DNA of 38,337 nt from Lachnospiraceae bacterium (lineage in GTDB: Bacteria > Bacillota > Clostridia > Lachnospirales > Lachnospiraceae). Positions 32,661-38,337 of the stretch are shown in pieces. The notes beneath the pieces are model-generated. The model saw nothing but the letters and a program-made list of their open reading frames with translations, had not been told where the DNA came from and did no database searches. A program made the position numbers and the translations under genes. The stretch's first letter is position 1; each line of letters opens with the position of its first letter. Where the stretch lies: positions 1 to 38,337 of the forward strand of contig JAEENO010000009.1 of the NCBI GenBank assembly GCA_016283755.1, in the 5' to 3' direction.

Positions 32661-33134
32661 ATGGAAAAGAACTTATTGACTTACGCAGGCTTACAGAAGC
32701 TTGAGAACGAGCTTCAGGAACTTAAAGTTGTCAAGCGTAAGGAGGTTGCAGAGAAGATTAAAGAGGCAAGAGAGCAGGGAGACCTCTCCGAGAATGCCGA
32801 ATATGATGCAGCCAAAGATGAACAGCGCGATATTGAGGCTAGAATTGAAGAGATAGAGGCAATACTTAAGAATGCAGAAGTAGTAGTTGAGGAAGAAGTT
32901 GACGTTGCTAAGGTTAATGTCGGATGCAAGGTTAAGGTTCTCGACGTAGAGTATAAGGAAGAAGTAGAATACTACATCGTAGGTTCAACGGAAGCCAACA
33001 GCCTTCAGGGCAAGATAAGCAACGAATCACCACTTGGTAAGGCGCTTATCGGCAAGAAAGTCGGAAATAAGGTTAAAGTTGAGACCCCGGCCGGTACTTT
33101 CGAATATAAGGTTTTAGACATTCAAAGAGTATAA
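32661..33134 (+). CDS. greA: Transcription elongation factor GreA
   Basis: GreA stimulates transcript cleavage by stalled RNA polymerase. The 157-residue protein has the N-terminal coiled-coil hairpin ([40 protein letters not shown] with the acidic tip) and the FKBP-like C-terminal domain ([40 protein letters not shown]). AAGAGGTG precedes the ATG. It is driven by the consensus promoter at 32559 and followed by a terminator, with lysS behind it. Confidence 0.97.
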   Translation: MEKNLLTYAGLQKLENELQELKVVKRKEVAEKIKEAREQGDLSENAEYDAAKDEQRDIEARIEEIEAILKNAEVVVEEEVDVAKVNVGCKVKVLDVEYKEEVEYYIVGSTEANSLQGKISNESPLGKALIGKKVGNKVKVETPAGTFEYKVLDIQRV

Positions 33135-33141
33135 GAAAGAG

Positions 33142-33167
33142 CCCGCCTTTAGTTTAAGGCGGGTTTT
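33142..33167 (+). terminator. Rho-independent terminator between greA and lysS
   Basis: CCCGCCTT (33142-33149) pairs with AAGGCGGG (33156-33163) around a 6-base loop, followed by TTTT. The T tract is short, and lysS starts 22 bases later without an obvious promoter of its own, so it may act as a partial terminator that lets some greA transcripts continue. Confidence 0.8.
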
Positions 33168-33188
33168 GCAATAAAAGGAGTAGACGAT

Positions 33189-35129
33189 ATGGCAGAAGAG
33201 AGAATAACAGAAGCCCAGATGGACGAGAAGGAATTAAACCGCCTTGTGCAGGTCAGATATGACAAGTTTAACGAGCTTAAGGCAGCAGGAAAGAATCCTT
33301 TCGTTATAACAAAGTACGATGTAACGGCACATGCAAAGGAAGTTATCGATAACTTCGATGCAATGGAAGGCAAGACAGTATCTATTGCAGGCCGTATGAT
33401 GCAGAAGCGTGTCATGGGTAAGGCATCATTTATGAATATACTCGATAAGTCCGGTAACATTCAGGTATATGTTGCAAGAGATTCTATCGGAGAAGAGCCT
33501 TATGCAGACTTTAAAAAGTTCGACATCGGAGACATCGTAGGCGTTAAGGGTGAAGTATTCCGTACCAAGATGGGCGAGATCAGTATCCACGCATCAGAGG
33601 TTACACTTCTCTCCAAGTCATTACAGTTACTTCCGGAGAAGTTCCACGGACTTACCAATACCGATATAAGATATCGTCAGAGATACGTAGATCTTATCAT
33701 GAATCAGGACGTTCGCGATACATTCATGAAGAGAAGTAAAATCTTACGCGAGATTAGAAACTTCCTTGCGGACAGAGATTTCATGGAAGTAGAGACCCCA
33801 ATGCTTGTTGCAAATGCCGGTGGAGCAGCGGCAAGACCGTTTGAGACACACTTTAATGCGTTAGATGAGGACTTTAAGCTTAGAATCTCACTTGAGCTTT
33901 ACTTAAAGAGACTTATTGTAGGCGGGTTAGAGAGAGTATACGAAATCGGTCGAGTATTCAGAAACGAAGGCTTAGATACAAGACACAACCCTGAGTTTAC
34001 ACTTATGGAGCTCTACCAGGCATATACAGATTATAACGGAATGATGGAGCTTACAGAGTCGATGTTCCGTTATCTTGCTGAAAAAGTTCTCGGAACCACC
34101 AAGTTTATGTACGGCGATGTTGAGCTTGATTTCGGTAAGCCATTTGAGAGAATTACAATGCTTGATGCGGTTAAGAAGTATGCGGGTGTTGATTTTACCA
34201 ATATTTTGACAGATGAAGATGCCAAGAAGGTTGCAAAAGAGCATAATGTAGCGTTTGAAGAGCGCCATAAGAGAGGTGACATCATTAACCTCTTCTTCGA
34301 AGAGTTCTGCGAAGAGCACCTTGTACAGCCTACATTTGTTATGGATCATCCGGTTGAGATCTCTCCGCTTACTAAGAGAAAGCCGTCAGATCCTAATCAT
34401 GTTGAGCGTTTTGAGCTTTTCATCAATACATGGGAAATGTGTAACGCATATTCAGAGCTTAACGATCCGGTTGACCAGAGATCGAGATTCGAAGAGCAGG
34501 AGAAGGCATTTGCAGCCGGAGACGAAGAAGCAAATCATACAGATGAGGACTTCTTAAACGCACTTTCAATCGGTATGCCGCCAACAGGTGGTATCGGATA
34601 CGGAATCGATCGTCTCGTTATGCTTCTTACCAACAGTGCAGCCATCCGCGATGTGCTCCTCTTCCCGACGATGAAGAGCCTTGATGCACCTAAGAAAAGC
34701 GCAGCAGCAGACGAGAAGACAGGATTTTTCACACCGAATAACCAGATTGATTTCTCAAATGTAGCTATAGAGCCGTTATTTGAGGAGCAGGTTGATTTTG
34801 AAACCTTCTCTAAGTCAGATTTCCGTGCGGTAAAAGTTAAAGCTTGTCAGGCAGTGCCGAAGTCGAAGAAGCTTCTTCAGTTTACGCTTGATGACGGTAC
34901 AGGGGTAGACAGAACAATCCTTTCCGGTATTCACGGATTCTATGAGCCGGAAGAGCTTGTAGGCAAGACACTTGTAGCAATTACAAATCTTCCGCCACGT
35001 CCTATGATGGGTATTGAATCATGCGGTATGTTGCTTTCGGCAGTTAATAACCTCAAGGATTCAGACGGAGAAGAGCTTCATCTTCTTATGATTGATAATC
35101 ACATTCCTGCCGGAGCTAAGTTATACTAG
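33189..35129 (+). CDS. lysS: Lysyl-tRNA synthetase (class II) with C-terminal tRNA-binding domain
   Basis: The enzyme charges tRNA-Lys. Its 646 residues exceed the usual 490-505. Residues about 1-500 are the complete class II enzyme: an OB-fold anticodon domain (VSIAGRMMQKRVMGKASFMN), motif 2 (ERVYEIGRVFRNEGLDTRHN, PEFTLMELYQAY) and motif 3 (GIGYGIDRLVMLLTNSAAIR). After a linker, residues about 535-646 (FSKSDFRAVKVKACQAVPKS, LQFTLDDGTGVDRTILSGIH, ITNLPPRPMMGIESCGMLLS) form a Trbp111/EMAPII-like OB domain of the kind found at the C-terminus of MetRS or in PheRS beta, which binds the outside corner of tRNA. AAAAGGAG lies upstream of the ATG. Confidence 0.96.
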   Translation: MAEERITEAQMDEKELNRLVQVRYDKFNELKAAGKNPFVITKYDVTAHAKEVIDNFDAMEGKTVSIAGRMMQKRVMGKASFMNILDKSGNIQVYVARDSIGEEPYADFKKFDIGDIVGVKGEVFRTKMGEISIHASEVTLLSKSLQLLPEKFHGLTNTDIRYRQRYVDLIMNQDVRDTFMKRSKILREIRNFLADRDFMEVETPMLVANAGGAAARPFETHFNALDEDFKLRISLELYLKRLIVGGLERVYEIGRVFRNEGLDTRHNPEFTLMELYQAYTDYNGMMELTESMFRYLAEKVLGTTKFMYGDVELDFGKPFERITMLDAVKKYAGVDFTNILTDEDAKKVAKEHNVAFEERHKRGDIINLFFEEFCEEHLVQPTFVMDHPVEISPLTKRKPSDPNHVERFELFINTWEMCNAYSELNDPVDQRSRFEEQEKAFAAGDEEANHTDEDFLNALSIGMPPTGGIGYGIDRLVMLLTNSAAIRDVLLFPTMKSLDAPKKSAAADEKTGFFTPNNQIDFSNVAIEPLFEEQVDFETFSKSDFRAVKVKACQAVPKSKKLLQFTLDDGTGVDRTILSGIHGFYEPEELVGKTLVAITNLPPRPMMGIESCGMLLSAVNNLKDSDGEELHLLMIDNHIPAGAKLY

Positions 35130-35179
35130 AATAATAATAGAGTAAGCTTGAAGGACGCCAATGTGATTGATATGATATG

Positions 35180-35218
35180 TACCCTCTTTACCGGACAACC
35201 AGTAAGGAGGGTATTTTT
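35180..35218 (+). terminator. Rho-independent terminator after lysS
   Basis: TACCCTCTTTAC (35180-35191) pairs with GTAAGGAGGGTA (35202-35213) with one G-U pair around a 10-base loop, followed by TTTTT. It marks the end of the core genes and the start of the accessory region. Confidence 0.88.
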
Positions 35219-35252
35219 ATGCGTTATAGTTATGAATTTATAACCACCATAT

Positions 35253-35732
35253 TTAATAGTTTCCGTTTTTCTCTATAAGTTCTTTCAATCTATAATTATT
35301 ATCAAAAATGTCTTCTGTGAAATTTATCATTTCCAGCATGCTTCTGACACACCACTCAGTATCTTGCGTATGAAATGAATAATAGAGAGCATTCATTTTT
35401 TTATAATCCCAAAGATCCATGACAAACTTCGACGACACTTCCCTGGTATATGCGATATATCTGTACATATACCCCATCCAGAACATTACTTCTGCCGAAT
35501 ACTTATCTTTACCATAATCCGTCTCTCCGAACTGCTCTGTTATACTCTTAATTCCTTCGTTAACCTCCAACGACACCAATACCGGATTATTTGTATCAAG
35601 TTTCTTTAATAAATCCGAATGGATAAATCGACGCACAAAAATACCCGTTGAGCAATTAAGCTCAACCGATTTTTCAAACAATTTACCCTGATATTCTGCA
35701 AGCAATAATCCATTATGATCGAATTTCCTCAT
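35253..35732 (-). CDS. Partner protein of an ART-like toxin module (putative antitoxin)
   Basis: This 159-residue protein is encoded as the second gene of a minus-strand pair; its ATG overlaps the stop of the HTH-ART gene (ATGA), so translation is coupled. No domain name can be given with confidence. The segment YSAEVMFWMGYMYRYIAYTR, followed by an FVMDLWDYKKMNALYYSFHT stretch, matches a pattern I recall from small clostridial proteins encoded beside DUF3990-type ADP-ribosyltransferases. There are no membrane segments; the protein looks compact and helical, with an N-terminal strand-rich part (VELNCSTGIFVRRFIHSDLL). An antitoxin or immunity role is inferred only from gene pairing. Which of the two is toxic was not established. 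Confidence 0.65.
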   Translation of the reverse strand: MRKFDHNGLLLAEYQGKLFEKSVELNCSTGIFVRRFIHSDLLKKLDTNNPVLVSLEVNEGIKSITEQFGETDYGKDKYSAEVMFWMGYMYRYIAYTREVSSKFVMDLWDYKKMNALYYSFHTQDTEWCVRSMLEMINFTEDIFDNNYRLKELIEKNGNY

Positions 35733-36580
35733 TTCAATAACTCCTCTATAAACAATCCGGTTTTAAATTCCCTTTTTGCAAGTTTAATTTTTGTATCGAT
35801 TTCAAGGCCTCGCTGATTAATCAGCATTCTTGAATCATTTCTTTCCGGCTCGCAAATATAATACTTCTCAATCGGAGTTAAACACTTTATTGCTTTTTCT
35901 GTCTTAAACACATATTGTAATCCGAGCTTTGACGCCGACAAGGAATGAATAGCAACATCCGCGTTAATCTCGCCTTCTGTAAACTGAGTCATTATATAAA
36001 ACATCTTATTATCTGCTATCGGTGCAATTATAAGATCAGCTTTTTCAATCTCATTAACCATTTTTTTAATCTGTTCATTTGAAGAAAAAGCGCCAAGCAT
36101 TCCACGGTAATAACAAATTGAAAGCATCCACTCCAACGAACAATCGAATTGTTTAATCTTCAAATCCTTAGGCGCATATTTAAACGAATATACCGATGAT
36201 TTCTCATATTCACAAACAAACGATAATGCCTGACTGTAGGTCTCTCCCATATAGAATCCATTACCAAAATCACAATTGTTCCTGGCTCCGTTTACACTAA
36301 TCTCAACTAGACCTTTTTTCGAACCATGAAACAGAACGTTTTGATACTTTTCCTTAATCAATTCTTCCTTAACTGCATTAATTCTATATTTGTTTTCGTA
36401 TATAAAAGAGTAAAACTTCTCGCAGACACCATCTGTAGTCTTCCCCTTCTTTTTAATCTCCTCAAGCGTGGTTCTGGAAATCTTTGTTTTCTCAGAAAGC
36501 TCTGCCTGATTCAATCCTTCCGTCTCTAAGATAAAACCTATATCTTCTTTAATCTTATATCCGCAATCAACTTTCATCAT
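35729..36580 (-). CDS. HTH (XRE) protein fused to a DUF3990 ADP-ribosyltransferase-like domain
   Basis: This is a 283-residue protein. Residues about 8-62 are an XRE-type helix-turn-helix (LNQAELSEKTKISRTTLEEI). Residues about 78-240 fit DUF3990, considered part of the ART superfamily: NVLFHGSKKGLVEISVNGAR (the His of the first ART motif), NNCDFGNGFYMGETYSQALS (the second motif, with Tyr) and, later, ASKLGLQYVFKTEKAIKCL, where a Gln could be the third catalytic position. The C-terminal 45 residues are unassigned. Fusion of the DNA-binding domain to the effector is unusual, since the antitoxin normally carries it. A palindrome around the promoter (36618-36652) suggests autoregulation. ADP-ribosylation activity is inferred from the fold. 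Confidence 0.75.
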   Translation of the reverse strand: MMKVDCGYKIKEDIGFILETEGLNQAELSEKTKISRTTLEEIKKKGKTTDGVCEKFYSFIYENKYRINAVKEELIKEKYQNVLFHGSKKGLVEISVNGARNNCDFGNGFYMGETYSQALSFVCEYEKSSVYSFKYAPKDLKIKQFDCSLEWMLSICYYRGMLGAFSSNEQIKKMVNEIEKADLIIAPIADNKMFYIMTQFTEGEINADVAIHSLSASKLGLQYVFKTEKAIKCLTPIEKYYICEPERNDSRMLINQRGLEIDTKIKLAKREFKTGLFIEELLK

Positions 36581-36605
36581 AAATCCCCCTCATATCTTTT
36601 AGGCT

Positions 36606-36634
36606 ATTATAACGCATAAAACTTGTTTGTTCAA
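36606..36634 (-). promoter_or_regulatory. Promoter of the HTH-ART module
   Basis: On the minus strand TTGAAC (36634-36629), a 17-base spacer and TATAAT (36611-36606) precede the ATG at 36580. The -35 box sits between the arms of the 12-bp palindrome. Confidence 0.75.
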
Positions 36635-36652
36635 GTTGTGCAAACAAGTTTT
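36618..36652. repeat. 12-bp perfect inverted repeat (putative operator)
   Basis: AAAACTTGTTTG (36618-36629) and CAAACAAGTTTT (36641-36652) are perfect inverted copies separated by 11 bases. The pair brackets the -35 box of the HTH-ART promoter, and the inner arm covers most of the spacer. The XRE domain of the first gene is the natural candidate to bind it. Confidence 0.75.
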
Positions 36653-36670
36653 CAAAAATCTAAAATTAAT

Positions 36671-36721
36671 GAATGGGGATTTGCGTTAAAAATGTATATA
36701 CACGAATGGGGATTTGCGTTA
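36671..36721 (+). repeat. Two 18-bp direct repeats
   Basis: GAATGGGGATTTGCGTTA occurs at 36671-36688 and 36704-36721, 33 bases apart and identical. They lie between the divergent HTH-ART promoter and the ATPase relic. They may be the scar of a duplication, a regulator site or remnants of a mobile junction. Only two copies exist, so this is not a CRISPR array. Confidence 0.7.
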
Positions 36722-36749
36722 TACTCGGTTTGAAAGGACGGATTGAAGT

Positions 36750-36935
36750 ATGGAAAAACCGGTATTTAGAAGGAAAATCGAAGTGATATGATGCGATACC
36801 CGCAAACGTCCTATAGAGGTGAAGTCGGGAAATTACAGAGGACATAAGTCGTTGGATGTGTTTTGTGATAAATTCAGGAGTTGTATATGCGAAAAATACG
36901 TTGTTCATATATTGCAGAAGTGGACGAAGAAGTAA
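36750..36935 (+). pseudogene. Relic of an AAA ATPase/DUF4143 protein with large internal deletion
   Basis: One frame joins two non-adjacent parts of a common clostridial ATP-binding protein. It begins MEKPVFRRKIEVI, the usual N-terminus of these proteins just before the P-loop region, meets a TGA (36789-36791), and continues in the same frame as CDTRKRPIEVKSGNYRGHKS then LDVFCDKF and EKYVVH, the C-terminal DUF4143-type nuclease-like end. Roughly 350-400 residues, including the P-loop, are missing between them. After about 36908 the frame leaves family character and runs into the rhodanese fragment. It cannot encode a working ATPase. Recognition rests on motif memory, with no alignment made. 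Confidence 0.6.
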
Positions 36936-37038
36936 GGAAGCATCAGCAAAACTTGCGGCACTTGGTTATACGAATATAATCGAGATTGGCTGGATTCTGG
37001 ATTGGGATGGAGAGATAGAAGTAGGAGTATCCGAATGA
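36856..37038 (+). pseudogene. C-terminal fragment of a rhodanese-domain protein
   Basis: From about 36886 the frame reads KNTLFIYCRSGRRSKEASAK followed by LAALGYTNIIEIGWILDW, the C-terminal half of a single-domain rhodanese with the active-site loop CRSGRRS. The N-terminal half, with its usual DVR-x-x-x-E-[FY] segment, is absent, and the upstream bases belong to the ATPase relic. An ATG at 36856 gives 60 residues, but the first 10 are not rhodanese-like. The fragment ends 9 bases before sfsA, so it may once have been a complete gene upstream of sfsA. Confidence 0.75.
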
Positions 37039-37047
37039 AGGTGATTT

Positions 37048-37701
37048 ATGAAATACGATAACATTAAAAAAGCGATATTCTTAAGGCGGCCGAATCGATT
37101 TATAGCAGAAGTGGATATAAATGGCAGAAGAGAAATCGTTCATGTTAAGAATACAGGGAGATGTAAGGAACTTCTGATACCGGGATGCGAGGTATGGCTT
37201 ACTGCACCCGGAACCCCCGACAGAAAGACAACGTATGACCTGGTGGCAGTCAGGAAGGACACAGGGGTTCTGTTCAATATAGACAGCCAGGCACCGAACA
37301 AAGTGGTAAAAGAGTGGCTGGATAGGCAGGATTACGATAGAATTGTACCGGAATATAAATATGGCGATTCGCGAATCGACTTCTACATGGAAAGAGGAGA
37401 AGAGCGATACTTAATGGAAGTAAAGGGCTGTACATTAGAGCTTAACGGAATCGGATATTTCCCCGATGCTCCGACAGAGCGCGGAGTCAAGCATCTTCGG
37501 GAGCTTACAGTTGCGGTAAAAAAAGGATATAAAGCAATGCTGGCTTTTGTGATTCAAATGGACGGAGTTGCAGAAGTAAGAGCAAATGTTGTTACCCATG
37601 CAGAGTTCGGAACCGCACTTGATGAAGCGAAGGCAGCAGGTGTAGAGGTATTATTCCTACAGTGCCATGTAGAACCGAATACGCTGGTAATTATAGAATG
37701 A
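37048..37701 (+). CDS. sfsA: SfsA family protein (putative nuclease)
   Basis: This 217-residue protein matches the length of SfsA, named for sugar fermentation stimulation in E. coli and now placed among predicted nucleases with an N-terminal OB fold and a restriction-endonuclease-like domain. Motifs are RRPNRFIAEVDINGRREIVH, HVKNTGRCKELLIPGCEVWL, YGDSRIDFYMERGEERYLME and VKGCTLELNGIGYFPDAPTE, then RGVKHLRELT; the DxxE-x-K catalytic pattern appears complete. AAGGTGATTT precedes the ATG. It is intact within an otherwise decayed neighbourhood. Substrate is not established. Confidence 0.93.
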   Translation: MKYDNIKKAIFLRRPNRFIAEVDINGRREIVHVKNTGRCKELLIPGCEVWLTAPGTPDRKTTYDLVAVRKDTGVLFNIDSQAPNKVVKEWLDRQDYDRIVPEYKYGDSRIDFYMERGEERYLMEVKGCTLELNGIGYFPDAPTERGVKHLRELTVAVKKGYKAMLAFVIQMDGVAEVRANVVTHAEFGTALDEAKAAGVEVLFLQCHVEPNTLVIIE

Positions 37702-37714
37702 AAAAGGAGAAACT

Positions 37715-37789
37715 ATGTACCATCGGGGTGAAGACAAAGATTACACCTCGTTTAAACCTTTTAGGATGAACAACTCGATTGATATTTAA
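37715..37789 (+). CDS. Short orphan reading frame behind a strong ribosome binding site
   Basis: AAAAAGGAGAAACT directly precedes ATG 37715, and the frame encodes 24 residues (MYHRGEDKDYTSFKPFRMNN, then SIDI and stop). It begins 13 bases after the sfsA stop. The product is not recognised. It could be a genuine small protein or, more likely given the setting, the N-terminal stub of a gene lost when the AbiE module was inserted. Confidence 0.4.
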   Translation: MYHRGEDKDYTSFKPFRMNNSIDI

Positions 37790-37803
37790 TAAGCAAGACT
37801 CTG

Positions 37804-37903
37804 ATAATCCTATGCAAAACACAATTATTTGCATAGGATTATTAAAATATTTATTGACATTACTTATAGAGGAATCTATAATTTATACAATCCTATGCAA
37901 AAC
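37804..37903 (+). repeat. Three-copy operator AATCCTATGCAAA of the AbiE module
   Basis: ATAATCCTATGCAAA (37804-37818) and its perfect inverse TTTGCATAGGATTAT (37828-37842) form a 15-bp-arm palindrome with a 9-base centre. A third copy, AATCCTATGCAAAAC (37889-37903), repeats the first (37806-37820) exactly. The palindrome lies upstream of the -35, and the third copy starts about at the transcription start. AbiEi antitoxins are known to bind inverted repeats in their own promoters and repress. Confidence 0.85.
37854..37882 (+). promoter_or_regulatory. Consensus promoter of the AbiE operon
   Basis: TTGACA (37854-37859), 17 bases and TATAAT (37877-37882), both perfect, lie between the palindromic operator pair and the third operator copy. 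Such strength fits an operon that is normally held repressed. Confidence 0.88.
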
Positions 37904-37943
37904 AAATAAAAATGCAGATGTTTGTGTAAAGGCGGTGATTTTG

Positions 37944-38337
37944 ATGAAGACACGGAATGAATGCCTAAAAGAATACGGATCGGATTATTTTATCAATCAG
38001 ATGGTTGCGAAAGGAAAGCTTTTCCGGGTGGATAAGGGTATTTTTTCAGAGAAAGAATATGTCCCTGAACTGGCGCTGCTTTCATTCAAGTATCCAAATG
38101 CAATTATCACGATGGATACGGCTTTTTATCTGTATGGATTTACGGATGAAGTCCCGGACATGTGTACTATGGCGACAAAAAGAGAAGCCGCACCCATATC
38201 GGATAAGCGAGTGAAACAGATATTCATGCCGGAGGAACTCCTTGGTCAGGGAAGGACAACAATGGAGTATAAGGGTTATGATCTGCAGATTTTTGACAGA
38301 GAACGTATGCTTATCGAATTGGTCAGATATAAGAGCA
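37944..38337 (+). CDS. AbiEi-type antitoxin, 3' end outside window
   Basis: The frame is open from ATG 37944 to the window end (131 codons seen of about 200). The N-terminal winged helix (NECLKEYGSDYFINQMVAKG, KLFRVDKGIFSEKEYVPELA) and the following YPNAIITMDTAFYLYGFTDE and GYDLQIFDRERMLIELVRYK segments match the AbiEi antitoxin family of type IV toxin-antitoxin/abortive infection systems. In these, AbiEi represses the operon and counteracts AbiEii, a nucleotidyltransferase toxin, which should be encoded just beyond the window. AAAGGCGGTG provides the ribosome binding site. The triple operator upstream supports autoregulation. Confidence 0.88.
   Translation, partial: MKTRNECLKEYGSDYFINQMVAKGKLFRVDKGIFSEKEYVPELALLSFKYPNAIITMDTAFYLYGFTDEVPDMCTMATKREAAPISDKRVKQIFMPEELLGQGRTTMEYKGYDLQIFDRERMLIELVRYKS

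Noticed and set aside
35219-35252. Short hairpin GTTAT-GAATTT-ATAAC as terminator of the minus-strand toxin module
   Set aside because: The stem has only 5 AT-rich pairs and no T tract on the minus strand; not convincing as a terminator.
36671-36721. CRISPR-like repeat pair
   Set aside because: Only two 18-bp copies with a 15-base gap and no cas genes; too short for repeats and spacers of known arrays.

Overview
The window looks like a chromosomal segment of a motile, butyrate-forming member of the Bacillota, most likely Lachnospiraceae. This rests on the phosphotransbutyrylase/butyrate kinase pair, a flagellin with its own FliS-type chaperone, a Gram-positive Tad/Flp pilus locus with several lineage-restricted proteins, strong GGAGG ribosome binding sites, and consensus TTGACA/TATAAT promoters. 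Genus cannot be fixed from the sequence alone; Butyrivibrio-like is a guess. No rRNA, tRNA or CRISPR array was seen.

Layout. 1-1669: one end of an IS3-family (IS150-like) insertion sequence on the minus strand, cut by the window edge. 1727-10010: a five-gene operon (TPR/AAA-like protein, ptb, buk, methyltransferase, large exported protein) running from a clear promoter to a clear terminator. 10027-15043: a flagellar operon (FliK-like protein, flagellin, FliS-like chaperone). 15068-22803: a tightly overlapping Tad/Flp pilus locus: prepilin peptidase, TadZ-like, TadA ATPase, TadB, TadC, a 57-residue Flp pilin, a TadG-like DUF5702 protein, a TadE-like protein with a metal-binding tail, a second prepilin peptidase, a small TadE-like protein and a cytosolic partner. 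22800-26825: flavodoxin/SCP2 protein, HIT protein, murG, pgi. 26857-28164: a cell-wall hydrolase with its own promoter and operator-like repeats. 28216-29728: NfeD/SPFH membrane pair. 29743-32581: birA, a small unknown gene, coaX, dusB. 32559-35218: greA and lysS, the latter fused to a tRNA-binding domain.

35219-38337 is an accessory region: a convergent HTH-ADP-ribosyltransferase-like toxin/partner module on the minus strand, an internally deleted AAA/DUF4143 ATPase relic, a rhodanese fragment, sfsA, a short orphan reading frame and the start of an AbiE-type toxin-antitoxin operon with a three-copy operator.

The most unusual features are: a 26-bp inverted repeat holding the start codon of the TadE-like gene, whose only three mismatches would be G-U pairs in mRNA; duplicated Y-H-C...C-x2-C modules on the same protein; ATPase-like and peptidase-like proteins that have lost key residues (AAA-like at 1810, C39-like at 7439, TadZ-like at 15519); and two toxin-antitoxin-type modules with well-formed operators. 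Family names were assigned by recognition of motifs, not by database search.
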